Made by a program: the position numbers and the translations under genes
Assembly (NCBI GenBank): GCA_959347315.1
Contig: OY365815.1
Location: 18,655,014 to 18,719,013, forward strand
Reading direction: 5' to 3'
DNA: 64,000 bases
From: Bimastos eiseni
Taxonomy: Eukaryota; Annelida; Clitellata; Crassiclitellata; Lumbricidae
Notes under the pieces: model-generated
What the model saw: only the letters and a program-made list of their open reading frames with translations
Told to the model about the DNA's origin: nothing
The model's database searches: none
Shown here: positions 1 to 14,000 of the stretch, in pieces
How positions within the stretch are numbered: the stretch's first letter is position 1
How the letters are laid out: every line of letters starts with the position of its first letter

Positions 1-1440
1 CACGAGTTTAGGAAAAAACTACGTGCTCATATGTCAAATAATTTTGCCTAACTAATGACTGGGTCTGTGGCTGCAACGACTGACCGACCAACGACTGATT
101 TATCTCCGCTGATTCAACCCTATTGACGTTCCTATAACTACATAGTATGAATGGCTAAGATGTCCATTTTGAGTGTCCCTTTTGAGTGTTCTTTTTGAGT
201 TTCTTTTTGAATTAAGTTATTTTAAATTTGTTTTGTACAATTGCATAGGGCCGATAACTATGTCTATATGCTATTTGCTTCTTCTTGTCTGTTAAGTACG
301 TTGTACCTTATTTAGGCTACTAGATAAAATCGTTGACCTTATTCCTCTCTGTCTAACTACCAGGTGTAAAGAGTTTGGCACTACAGGGCCTAGGTCCTTC
401 TTGGGGATTATCCTCCCTGTTGATCTTTTTTGAACATTTTGTTTTGATTCTACATATCTGTAAGTTGAGGTCAATAAAAAGAATTTGTCATTGTCAGTGT
501 CCTTCAGTCATTATGCATAATGTAGACTACTTTCATAGGTTTACTGAACTGAAGCACTTATAGACAAGACTACAAACATAGCATGAGCTCTATACGTGGA
601 AGTGGAACCACTTACAGTCTCGCGTCAGTTATATACGTACTTACCTACTGACTTATATTGATACTAACATAAGTGTAAGTGCTTGTATTATGACTACTAC
701 TGCTCCTCGGTTGCAATCTTGAAGTTGCGTATGCATAAACACAACAACCAAGCAAAAGGCAAAAATCAGGAACACATACACAACATTCATACGCAAATAA
801 ATAATACGATACACGGATGCATGCATGCATTGACACATACATGCATTGACACATACATGCATAACATACATACATAAACATACATAAATACATACACACA
901 TACATAAAATCCTAAATACATGCATGATGCACACTCGCACCTATAGGCATACGCACATACATACACACATTATACACAAAAATACATTTATGGATGCATA
1001 TATGCACGAACAATCGTACATACCTAGATAATAACATGCACACATACTTACACGCATTTTATGCACGCATCAGCCCACATGCACACATGCATGCATACAT
1101 AGACGGGCATTTATGTGGGAATAAATTGACAATTATTGCTGATAATTACACCAACCGTAGTTATTTTGCACGCTGAACCATAATTTTTATTATCAAAGGA
1201 TGAGTTGAGAAGATGTAAATGCAACAATTAAATTACATCCTTGTTCTCTAAAGTATACCCAACTGCTGACTGCTGCTATTACCTACCATATGCCTTGACT
1301 GCAGCTGCGTTGCTTCTACATTTTTACACAATATTGACATAATATTAGATATATATATATATATATATAATTGTAGATATTTATAATGCACCTGTCGAAT
1401 CAGAATGGGTTGTCCGTGTGAGCCAAAATTCACGTGAGTG
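1..1440. other. Intergenic DNA with CATA-type microsatellite
   Basis: I see no gene here. From about 820 to 1110 the plus strand is a degenerate CATA/CATG tetranucleotide microsatellite. The open frames that cross it encode only Met/Tyr/Cys/Val or Thr/His/Ile repeats and are simple-sequence artefacts. The rest is AT-rich with no recognisable coding pattern. Confidence 0.6.
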
Positions 1441-1445
1441 CTCAA

Positions 1446-1557
1446 TTGGTCAAGACGGTTTTTCCAAGTCTTTGGCCACATTGACTTAGCCTATATAAAA
1501 AGGCACAACAACATTTACCTTAAACTTGTGCTGACATATTATAGACATATTATAGAG
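1446..1557 (+). promoter_or_regulatory. Core promoter and 5' UTR exon of the three-granulin gene
   Basis: An inverted CCAAT word (ATTGG, about 1446) is followed by a strong TATA box, CTATATAAAAAGG, at 1491-1503. About 55 bases further a consensus splice donor (GAG|GTAAGT) sits at 1557/1558. A pyrimidine-rich acceptor, TCTTTCAG, at 2002 precedes the ATG of the granulin exon. The simplest reading is a short noncoding first exon of roughly 1525-1557 spliced to 2003. The transcription start is inferred, not seen. Confidence 0.55.
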
Positions 1558-2008
1558 GTAAGTTCAAGCGTTCAGGCACGAATAATGTTTTATTTGTTAC
1601 CATGGTAGGCCTACAACGATTTTGAATTCCATGACATTTTTACGACTGCTATGATTCATTTTTGGTAGCAATAAAAATAATTATTATTACAATAAAAATA
1701 ATAGTGTTAATAATAATTATTATTGTTTTGGTTAAGGCCTAATTTCAAACTGACAAGCCACAGTAGGCCTATGATTGCAAATATAGTGGACCTTATGAAC
1801 ACACGAACAAGTTATTACAGGAGACGAATTTATCTTTCGGCTACCCTTGCAAGTCGCCCATTGCGCTATTGCCCACATCACAATTTGATTACTGATTTTG
1901 GGAATTTGTTCTAGTCAACTTTGGTTGCAATCGCTTAAGAAGCGTTTACAAAATTACTAAACTCAATGAATGCACCTCCATTGCTCGTCTGCTGTCTTTC
2001 AGGAAACG

Positions 2009-5000
2009 ATGATGATGATGCGTTCGCTGTGTTTCTTTATGCTGCTCACTCTGAGAGTCTCAGATGCTGGAAAGCTGCTCTACAAGCTTCAGCAGGCCAC
2101 CGTGGAAGAAACGCTGTGTCCAGACAAAGCATCGAAATGCCCTGCCACGGCTACTTGCTGTCAGCTGGAAAACAACTAGTGGGGATGTTGTCCCTTTGTT
2201 CAGGTAAATCAAAAGGCTCTGCAGCAAAATGTGCTGCAATGTAATGCAGCATAAGGTACGTGTACTTAAGCCATAAGCCTAAGTTATTGAAGCTATATCT
2301 TTTTAATCTAGGCCTACAAGATATTTAAGCTAAAGCATATTTTGGGCTATTAGATATTTAAGCTATAACTTATTTAAGCTAACAGCTATTAAAGCTGTTT
2401 AGGCCTATAAGACATTTCAGCTATCAGATATGTAAACTATAAGATATTTAAACTATAAGTTAATTAAGCCATGAGCTAAATAAGCTATAACCCCAGGATA
2501 TTTTGAGTATAAGACATTTGAGCTATTTTCTTATTAATTAAATTTGTAACGCGCACAAGGTCACATCGAAATGTGAATCTGAGGCGCGGATATATATAGT
2601 CAGTCGCCCTTTCCGTTTTATGCTGTCTTGCTTGATTCGCCTCTTGTCTTACCAGATTTCGCCCCTCGCTTTTCAACCGCATTCACACTTTGAATTCGGC
2701 AAAGTCTGTTGTCCTACAAGCCTAAATATCGATCTAAAACTGCGGAATTGACATTGGTTTATATATCATTTTATGTACACATTTTCTCTGTGGGCTGATT
2801 TCTTTTTGATATATCTCTTATTTTCTCTAATATTTCCTCTTTTGGAATGCATTTTGAAGATAGCCTACTCTTGCAAAATACCTATTAAGAGTACCCTACA
2901 AAAATGTGTTTTGCATTTTCATCACACTTTCAAACGTATTATGTCCATCACTGCTAAATGTTTCATTTAAAAACCATCAAGACATTCAGCGTGGAAGCCG
3001 ATGTGAACTAACTGTATGGTGCTTATAGGTGACGTTGTGGCATTGCAATGTAGGAGTGTGAAACTAAATGCGCAGAATGTGAAAACTGCCTAGCAGACTA
3101 TATATTCTGAAGATCAACTCACCGCTAATCAGTCGTCGAAATTACGACCTTAATTGCGCTGGTTCCCTATTAGGCTAAACAGATCGGGAGAGGCAGAAGA
3201 GGCGGCATCAACTTTGGGCCTCAGTATTCATAGGTAGAGCAATCGCGGGTCTCTAAATTTTCTCTTAAAATGCACCTCTTCTGAATCTGTCTGCACCAAA
3301 ATCATATATAAAGCCCTCGCAAGTTAATTGCGGGCCTTGCCCGGTTCCTAAAAATGGCCTGGGCCTCTGCGAATTTCTACTCTGCCCTCTCCTCTTGGCG
3401 GGCTTGTGGAATGAAACGCTGTTTCGGCCAGGTCTTTTCTAGAAAAGTGATGTAATTATCTAATTATGCGTGGGTTCAAATCGTCCGAACTGTCATATGA
3501 CTGGCACGCATTCACAGCTAAATAACTGAACGCAAGAATCACCAGTGCCGGCCTTAAACAATTTTGTGCTATAGGCAAGGATAGAAATTCCGCCCTTACT
3601 GGGTTCAGTTTTCTAAGAAAAATCTTTAATTTCTATTTATTTTGAAGTATAAATCTAAAATATGAAAATGTGAAATTTTTATAATTTTATTACAAGTCTT
3701 CAACACAAATTTTTAAATTTTGACAACTTTATAAAAGTTAAGAGTTTTCAATAGGCCTATAGGTAGTTGATTTTAAGAAGCCTTTTTTGCTTTAAAAAGT
3801 AATGAAAAAGAAATGTTTGAAATGGTATGTTTATAAAACACTAAAAGTATTTATTAGTTGATTTCATGAAAAATATGCTTTTCTAGCTTTTGCAGAAGCA
3901 AACTCTTGAATTATTTCGGTCATATCCAACTCTTCTGCAATCGTGCTCTCTATAGATATGGTAGCTAAATCAACCAAACGATCCTGAGACATGGTAGAAC
4001 GAAGATATGTTTTTATGAGTTTGAGCTTCGAAAAGCTTCTCTCTGCACTCGCAACTGTTATCGGGAGTGTAAGCAAAATTCGCAATGCCACGTACACGTT
4101 TGGAAAAAGAGCAACCAAGCCCATTCCACATGGATAGTCTAATATAACTCTGGGGCTTGATTTTTCAGTAATTCTTCTTGATAAAGCAAATAACTCATCG
4201 CACAGTTCTGTTGCATTAATGTCTGCTGAATCCTCGTTTTCAGATGTTAAAGCTACTTGAAGGTCCATGCAATCTTTGAAAACTTCTTTTTTATCACATT
4301 TCTCCAGTTTTTTAATGTCATACAAAAATCCAAATAAGTCACTGTGAGATGTTAACTGCATAAATCGATCATTAACTGATTGAATTGCGGTATCCAATAT
4401 CTGGTTAAAAAAATTTTCTCTAAAATTCTTTTCTGGCTCAAGAATTGGATCGTCTGGAACTTCATAGTCAAATTGTCTCTTTCTTCGTCGAGATCTTATC
4501 TGTATTTCCTTAGGGAAAGTGCACTCAATACCAAATTCTTCTGCCAATGATTTAGCTGTTGTAATTGCTTTAGCAAAACCTTCATCTGTTCTGTAATTTT
4601 GGAGCATAGTTTTAGTTCCATTCAATTGTTGAATTGATTTTTTTAAATCAAGATCTTTTTCTTGAAATGTTTTGCTAGATATATTGATCTCAAATAAAAT
4701 ATCATACCAAATCACTAATGAACAAACAAATTTGAAATCGAGCATTTTTTGTGCAATTCCCTTAGCTTCTGCACGTGACTGGGTTCCATGTTGTCCAGTA
4801 AGTGAAACGTCATCAGCAATTGAAACGAGTGCATCGTAAATTTCAACTGTTTGGTATCGAATTACCTTCACAGCATTAACTCGACTTTCCCAACGTGTTG
4901 CGCATAACGTTTTAACAGTTAAACCTGCAGCTTCTTTGTTTTTGACATGTTCTAACAATACATTCCAGCGATGTGTTGATGCAGAAAAAAAGTGTATATA

Positions 5001-8000
5001 TTTTGAATTAAATCAAAAAAACGTTACTTCCAAACGTTACTTCTTCACTGCTTCCAAACAACAGTTTACGGCATCATTAACTACCAAATTCAATGAATGT
5101 GCATTGCACGGGACAAAAAAGGCTGTTCGATTTAGCTCTCTAACTCTTGCTTGGACACCATTATGTATTCCCCGCATGTTCGCTCCATTATCGTAGCCTT
5201 GTCCCCTCATATCATCTAGACAAATTCCAGAATCTGATAGTTCTTTAAGTAAAATTTCCACCATACTTGCAACTGTAGATTTTTCAAGTTCTACGAATCC
5301 AATAAAATGTTCATTGATAGAAACTTCTGAAGGTTTGTCAGTAGTTGCTTCATTTGCTGTAACAAATCTAACAATCATTGTCATCTGTTCTTTATGACTG
5401 ACGTCTGGTGTGCAATCGAGAATTATAGAGTAATATTTTGCATTTGCTAAATCATTTATCACTTTCTGTTTTACCTTTTTACTCAAAAGTTGAATAATCT
5501 CATTCTGAATATTTGTTCCTAAATAATGGTCATGAATTTCATCTGATTTTATACGTCTTATATGTTCTTTCATTATCGGATCAAATTCAGCAATAACTTC
5601 AACAAATTTCAAAAAGTTACCATTATGAGGCATATATAACCGATCAGACTGCCCTCTCAAGGGTAAATTTTGAACTCCATGTACTCTGACCAAAGATATT
5701 ATTCTTTCTAATACGTCTTTCCAATGTTTTGCTTCACGATTTATAAGGCGCTGATTCAGGTCATCAATAGTTTTATTATTTGCAATACTCATTTTTAGTT
5801 CTTTCCAATCATGATAACTACTTAAATGATCTGGTGATTTTTCATGCTACTGCAATATACTTGACATATTTTTCCAGTCACAACTGCCATGTGTTGCTAA
5901 GGCAGATTTACTCCTGTTATGTACTTTGCAGCAAAAACAATATACCTTATCCACTGACGTGGAATACATCAGCCTTGGCCTTTTTAAAGTTTCTCCGTTA
6001 GCCAGTTTGCGTGTATAGTGGTAATTAGAAAATTGTCTTCCACTTTCATCTTTTGGATAACCAGACTCTAATTTGATCTGCTTTGGATCATGCTGAATAA
6101 AAAACAACGAATATTATCATTTATATCTGGCCATTTACCAGGATCCTCCATTATATCTGAATCTAATTTTGTTAAATTCAAACTTGCATTCCCATGTTCA
6201 TAAGTAGGATCTTCAATTTCTTGCACTGCCTGAGCTTCTGCCATTTCAATGACATCAATGTCGTCAATCTCGTCTTTTGTTGAAAATATCTGAGGAATGA
6301 ATTGAGACTGTGAAACCTCTGCTGAAGAACACGGCATGTTGCAATCAACATCACTTACATTTGATTCCGATGGTGATATGTTCTTCCTAATGGTTACTTC
6401 GTTAGAAACTGAGTTATTTGACAGTTCTGACTCTTCATCACTACTACGCAATTCATTCTGTTTTGGTAAAAATTTAAAAATAGATCCTTTCTGTGATTCT
6501 ATGAACGATTTTTTTGCATTCCTTTTCTTCATATACTGTGCTCCAGATAAACGGGCGCGCTTTCCTGTGTTAGCCTTGCCCATGATGGGCAAAAACTGTA
6601 AAATTAGAAAATACATGAATGAAACTGTAACTAATTTTCGATTTTATTTTTATTATTTAATAAATATTAACTATATTATTTATTTTCCGATATTTTCCAT
6701 GAAATTAAAATATTAAAAAATAAAGAAATAGTGATACCTACATAAGAAAGCAGACTGTCAGACCCAGACAGACATCTTTGAACGGAAGTGACCAAAATAT
6801 TGGTGTAATAAGTTAAGTTAGAGTGTTAAACCACGTGTCACGTGACTTTAACAAATTAAATTTGCCGCCGCCATTCTGAGCGATTTCGAGCATAACGGTA
6901 CACTTATTTTATTCTACACTTCTTCAAATTCAATTTTTTCTTAACTGATGAAATTATAGGGCGCGAGTGGCATCATAAAAAGTGATATTAGTAGCACAAA
7001 GCACAACAAATAATTTTCATAACTTAAAAAATATTTTTAAATTTTAACTTTTCATAATTATATTTTTCATAATTTTGCCGCCCCCGGAATAATGCCGCTC
7101 TAGGCAGCCGCCTATGTCGCCTATGCCTAAAGCAGGCGCTGAGAATCACCTCCCACATAAGTGAACACTGTATTCGCAACATAATCTAATGTTTCAGTCA
7201 TAAGAAAGAAGAAATTGAAAACGATGCCCGTGGAACAGAAGTTCAGGATAGTATTCAGGAAGATTAACAAAAGGCAAATTAGAATGCGGATAGCATTAAC
7301 GCAGCAGCTCAAGAAATTAGTTCGTCAACAAGTTTCAGCTAATTTTAATTGTTTGCATAGACTTAGAGAAGTCTCTAAATTTGATACCACTTAACAAATG
7401 GCAGCCACCAGGCTACCTAAAAGGCGCTACTCTGGGCTAAAACGTCTTGATCAGAGTTGTCTACGGGTCGGGTCAACCCGCGGGTCGGGTCAGGTCACGG
7501 ATATCTGTAGAGCTGTAGATTAGGATGGTCGGGTCGGGTCTAGACCCGGGCGGGTCGGATTGGGTCGGGTCCTAAACCCGGACCCATTTCGACCCACCAA
7601 TTTTTTGCGGAGCTTAATTTTCAACTCAGTGTTATTCATAATGTTAAACAGTTACAATCAAATAAATTGAATATGGCGATGGAATTCATTATCTCAAAAA
7701 CGTAGGGCAACACCGGATTTGTTCCTTTTTACACCGAACTCGGCTCCAGCTGTGGTATGGAATAATCTCTCATGAATTTTTGAAAAAAACTAAAGGTCAG
7801 CAGATTTATTACAAGCGTGTGAGTTAACTCATGATTCATTATAATAAAATATTATAGCGATCGCTCTTTATGGGTCTGACACGTAACTGGACTAGACACG
7901 ATGAGATATGTCAAATAAAGCAGTGATACGTGTTATGATATAGATAAGCAGCGCATAGGCATTTAGTAGTCTTGGTTGCATGCCCTCAATACCTCGAGTG

Positions 8001-11000
8001 GTAAGCCTTATATTTTATGTCTCACGAATATCAGAGAAGAACTTTATAGGCAAATAGGCAATATATGATGGACCAAAACACAATGATGGCATCTTTCACA
8101 GGCTGCATTTTACAGGCTGCATTTTTGACGTAGATTAGGCCTATGTTAACACAACTAAAGTGCACACAGCGTCAATATGTCTTATATGCCATCTTAAAGC
8201 ACTTAAGCTTCACTGACAAACATCCGTGTAACATAAGTGTGGATCTCAAAACCCGTGCATGCTATTATACAGGCTATTACTAGGGCGTTGACGATAATGT
8301 TATAACAAAAAGGTGGCTAGTTATTTGTCTAACATTAGGACATTGCTTTGGATTATAAACTAAACATGGTTAAACAATTTATAGACTTAATAATTTATGT
8401 ATGCTTCTTAGCTTCTTAGTAACAATGGGCATTACATTACAGGTATATCTGTAACCTTCGAGTACCTAACGATGTCGTACCACTCTATATATAACGTAGC
8501 TAAGATGTTGAATGTTTATCTTGCCTGTCTTTTTCGATCTCACTACTTACCTTGTTGAGACGTTAAATAGCTCCATAATCTTAGATAAATAATCTTAGAT
8601 AGGCCTATCTTTTGTGCGAACCAGACATTAACTATCAAAACATCCACGATAGACTGGAATATAAACTGAACTTCCCTTTTTTAAAAGAAAGAAAATCCTT
8701 GTTTAATTTTCCGACTGTCTTAGGCGGCAGCTGACTCTCCTGTGTACCATTAGTACATCTCAGGCGAATCATTCCTTATGCGGTGTGTGTGCCCGGCCGG
8801 TGGTGGGATCTATTAAATTTGTAATTTGTGAAGTGTATAATAGCGTGTACCACCCTGCCTGTAATCCTTGCCCCACGGAGGAAGGGTGTCTTTGGAAATG
8901 CTACCTTTGTACCATGAGTATACCCTCCCCATGGGATTATAAAGCTGAGAGTGCATCCTCTGACGATGAAGAGCCAGACGTAATTGAAGCAAATAAAGCA
9001 GCGCAACAAAATTTCAAGGGATTGTTAGACATAGGCCTTGAATTAGAAGTGTTTTCTAATGAGCAAGATTCGCGTACTCTCCTTAATAATATTGACACTG
9101 ATCCGGACCATAATTACTTCATAAACCCTCAATGGTCAAGCCCGTATACAACTTTAAATATAAGCCAAGTACAGAATGTTGAATCAAATACAGAATTTTC
9201 AGTCATTCACATTAACTGTAGAAGTATGATTCATAAATTGCAAGAGATCCAAGATATCCTGTATTCTTCTTCTGCTGCTATTATGGCGCTCTCTGAAACA
9301 TGGTTAGACTCTTATAACGAGGATACAATATGCATACCGGGATACAAGTTTCAGCATAGATCTAGGATTGGCGCGCGAGGCGGAGGTGTCGGGTTCTTAA
9401 TTAGAGACAATTTAAAATACGCGCTTTGTAGCCCCACTGGTTCTAAAGTTCATGTCATCTAAGAAAGCCTATTTATACGTGTTCACTTAAGCAAGCGTTC
9501 TCCTCTGCTGGGAGTAGTGTATAGGCCCCCGGGTCTAAGCATGAAAGACTTTAACACCGATACTGAAGAACTACTGACTCAGGCTACTAGAACTGCCAAA
9601 GAGGTCATACTTCTAGGTGATTTCAATATAGATCTATTAAAAGTAAATGACCACACAGAGACCAACGAGTTCTATAACTGCTTAACATCCCACTATTTTA
9701 TACCAACCATTAATTGGGACCTGTTGCGAGAAACATGTGGCAGAGGTGATCCAAATGAGGCTTATGAAATATTTATAAAAAAGAACAAGGATCTTTATGA
9801 TAAATCCTTTCCAAGCAGTCTTCATTCTTATCATGGCAAACATAAATATAAAGCAGCCATGGATGACTCCAGGATTATATAAAAACAAAAAATAGGCTCT
9901 ATTGGAAATATTTGAAATTGTCCAGTGAACTTAATATGAAGAAATTTACTACATTTCGGAATAAATTTAAGTCTATTAGATTAATGCAGAAAAGAACTAT
10001 TACGCCATGGAATTCTGTAAATACAAAGACGATTTAAAAAGACAGGAAACTCATTAGAACAATTATGAAGCAGAGGGGAAATGATTCCGTAATTCAATCA
10101 TTGAAAATTAATGGATCAAGCACGGAGGACGCTGAAATCATGGCAAATGGCCTTAATATGTATTTTGTAAGCATTGCTGACTCCCTTGCCAGAGACCTGC
10201 CGGACCCTCCTCTACCTTTTGAGAATTTCCTACAGGCACCAACGCAAAATTCGATGGGCTCCTTCTGACTTCAGCTGAAGAAGTCATGAATATAAGCCGA
10301 GATATTCGACTTACTCATAGTAAGGGGATTGACGATATTGACCCGTATATTGTCATCCCTAGCATATATCACTCATTGCTGATGTTTTGGCTGACCTTAT
10401 CAATTGCTCCTTCATGAGTGGGGTGGTCCCCCAATCGCTAAAGATTGCTAAAGTAGTTCCAATTTTTAAAAAAGGAGAAAAGGATATTCCTGCTAATTAT
10501 AGATCCATATTGGTTCTACCTTTCTTCTCCAAATTTTATGAAAAAATAATGTACGACAGACTTAATAATTATGTGAAATCCTCCAATATCATCTATAAAT
10601 CGCAGCATGGCTTCCAATCGGGGCATTCCCCTTATATGGCTTTATTAAGTATGGAGGATATGAACTCAAAAGAAATCTCTATTGGTATATTTCTCGACCT
10701 CGCGAAAGCGTTTGATACTGTAAACCATAACATCCTGCTAAAAAATTAGAAAAGTATGGTATCAGAGGTGCCCAATTAAATTGGTTTCATAGTTGTTTTG
10801 ATAGCCGCTCCCAACGCGTTATCAGCAATGGCCACCTATCTGATAGTGCTATTATTACTTATGGTGTTCCACAGGGCTCCAACTTAGGACCGCTCCTTTT
10901 CCTTCTTTATATAAACGACTTAGCCAACGTGTCTTCAATTTTATTCTTTATACTGTTTGCAGATGATACTAATATGTTTCTTTCGCATAAATCATTGGAT

Positions 11001-14000
11001 AAACTTCTTGATAATATGAACTTGGAGCTATCAAAAGTAGCCGATTGGTTTTGCGCCAATGAGCTCACGATCAACCTGGATAAGACAAATTTCATTCTTT
11101 ACAGTTCTAATAGGTAAATTTGACCAAAGGATCTAAACCTAAGTCTTCACATAAAAGGCACACCGATTGATCAGGTTGAATCCGCCAAGTTCTTTGGGGT
11201 ATATGTCGACCACCATCTATCCTGGGCTGTACATATATATCATATTGCTAATAAAATAGCAAAAAATATTGGTATATTATCCAGAGTTTCCCGCATTATC
11301 CCTAATTCCATTAAGCTCCATTTTACACCATACCTTGATTTATCCATACTTAACCTATTGTAATTTAATTTGGTCCTCAAATTATAAGTTAAGGCTCACT
11401 AAACTAGTGGTGCTACAAAAAAGGGCGATACGTTTGGTTGCGGATGCCCATAGAGTTGCACATACTCACCCATTATTTAAAGATTTGCAGCTTCTAAAAT
11501 TAGATAAAATAAGAATTCTTCAAATAGGTATATTTTTTTACCGCTATGAGCGCGGTCTACTCCCATCAGTGTTCCTAAATTATTTCTCCGTGGGCTCCGA
11601 TACCCATGCCTACTGCACAAGGAACTCCCGCGCTTACCGCTATGATAGAGCCCGAACAAATCTCCGTAAATTCAGTCTCAAACCTTCAGGTCCGCAGGTC
11701 TGGAACGCTATTTCGCTTGAAATCCGTTCGTCCATCAACCCTTACACGCTTAAAAATAATTTGCATACTTTTTTAATAAATGAAATGGCTCGATGATATG
11801 ATTTCTACAACTGTCAAACGGGGCAGTTGGTCGCTCGCTCGCTTTTGGTCCACCACCCGTCGTCCGGGCTCACAAAACGCTTTAGTTAAGTTAATTTTTT
11901 AAGATTCTGTTTGGTCCTGAGGGTTAGTTGGTAACATGTTTGCGTTTATGACTGCCTAATTGTTTCGATGATCCTAGCCCTCTCGAGTTAGAATAAGGAC
12001 TGATATTGATTGACGTATATCTTATTACTTTTTCCTCTTGTTAATTTCAGCTACTTGGGTGTCCCTGCTAGCGGGATTTCGATCCCTTTTGGGGTGCCTT
12101 TTGTAGCCTATAGTTTATAATCTGTACTGTTTGTTAACTGCATGTACCGTCTGCTATGGCTGCAATAAACGAGATTGAATTGAATTGAATAGTTATATAA
12201 TAATCATGTGTATAATTTTGGTCAAATTTGACAGTTTTAAATTAGTTGTGCATGAATCTAAGTAGTTCTATAGCTCATATAGTTCCACAAAAGCGCTAAT
12301 CGCAAACGTAACAGACGATAACATTCTGAAACTACGAAAAATCATACTCACGCACCACCCATTATCTCTCTCTCTCTCCATTATTAGGACTTGACACTAT
12401 ACTGCCTCCAGAAAGGATGGCTATACTCTGATCTTAATATCGACGGTGTCTTGTTTTTCCCCAGGCAACGTGCTGCTCCGACAACGTACACTGTTGTCCA
12501 AGCGACCACTCGTGCAACCCTGTTAAAGGGGAATGCGTGAAAACCATTAACAACGTCACCACTCCCTGGGCGAAGAAGGAGGAGGCTGCATTCAGCTCTG
12601 AGAAGACGAATCCCAGCAGCAATAGCCTCGTCTGTCCTGATCATGTTTCAGTATGTGCAGGCACAGCCAGTTGCTGTCGTACACAAAGCGGGACATTCAA
12701 CTGTTGCGGGTATCCAAACGTAAGACACGAAGCTCTAACATCTTCGTCATCGTCGTCATCATCATCATCGTCGTCATCATCGCCATCGCCATCACCATCG
12801 TCATCATCATCGTCATCGTCATCATCATCGTCATCATCATCGTCATCGTCATCATCATCGTCATCATCATCATCAGCAGCAGCAGCAGCAACCTAGTAGT
12901 TTTCTGTTATCCAGTAACTTTTTCTTTCATATTAGTTCTATTTAATTTATTTACTGCGTTGAGCTGCATTTGAGTGCGAAATCGAATGCATGAAATTTCA
13001 AAATTATCTCGAAGACTGAGTACTGAAGCCTGACGCACTTATAATCAACCATCGAATTTACGACCTTAATTGCAACGGTTCCCCTCAAAGAGATCTCGGG
13101 AATATCTGTCTCTGTGAGTTCTCTTTCAGAAAAGTGAAATAATTTGCTAATGACTGCAGGTGCGTTTGGTTCAAGAGCGTGACACCGCTCGAGTCGTAAT
13201 TATGTATGCCATTGTATGTAAACATTCATAATTAATTGACCATGTTATACAATTACTGAATGCAAGGATGCCACTGCTATTTTTGAAGCGCAATGATAGA
13301 AAGGATTGAGACAGATGGCTGTGGAGTAGAAGTGCGTGACAGTCCTTATTATGTGAAAGGGAAAATGAGAGGAAGACGATGGTATCCTAAGCCATCCAGA
13401 CCAATGTAACGCCACTGGAGTCAACTCGACATATTTCGGTCAGATGATTCCAATTCAGTTAAGAGACTGGTGGTTATTTCGGCCTTCGATGAATCGAACG
13501 AACCTAGCGTTATAAAATGTCTTGCCTCGACGTCAGTCCTAGACTCATATGTCACACAACAGGATGAAACAATAGGATGAAAACCAGGATGGAACAATAA
13601 GATGAAACAACAGGATGAAACAATAGGATGAAACAATAGAATGAAACAACAGGATGAACCAATAGGGTCAAACAATAAGATCAAACAATATAATCAAACA
13701 ACGGGATCAAATAATAGGACCAAGCAATAGAATTAAAAAATAGGATCAAGCCTATCGGTCAACAATGTTTTGGTCACAGAAGTAGCTGCCAAATTGTGTC
13801 TTACAAAGCATTAGGAAGATTTGGATATGCAAACATGGAATGTTCTTCTAATACGGAAGATCCTCTGAAGAGCTTCTTTCCTCCTAACGTTCGTTCAAAA
13901 TAGCACATAATGGCTGAGGTGGTCTTTTTTTGTGACGTTAAACTTTGCGCCCATCATGTACTGTAATATTTAGTAACAACATTACTCACGTTTGCTATTT

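Noticed and set aside
645..940. Minus-strand open frames rich in Met, Tyr, Cys and Val
   Set aside because: They translate a CATA/CATG microsatellite; both strands and several frames stay open for the same reason.
12537..12973. Long poly-Ser and poly-Ile/Val frames
   Set aside because: They are reading-through of exon 2 into the TCA/TCG microsatellite after a good splice donor.
13557..13745. Possible CRISPR-like array
   Set aside because: Units are short, degenerate and directly adjacent with no unique spacers, and the genome is an animal's.
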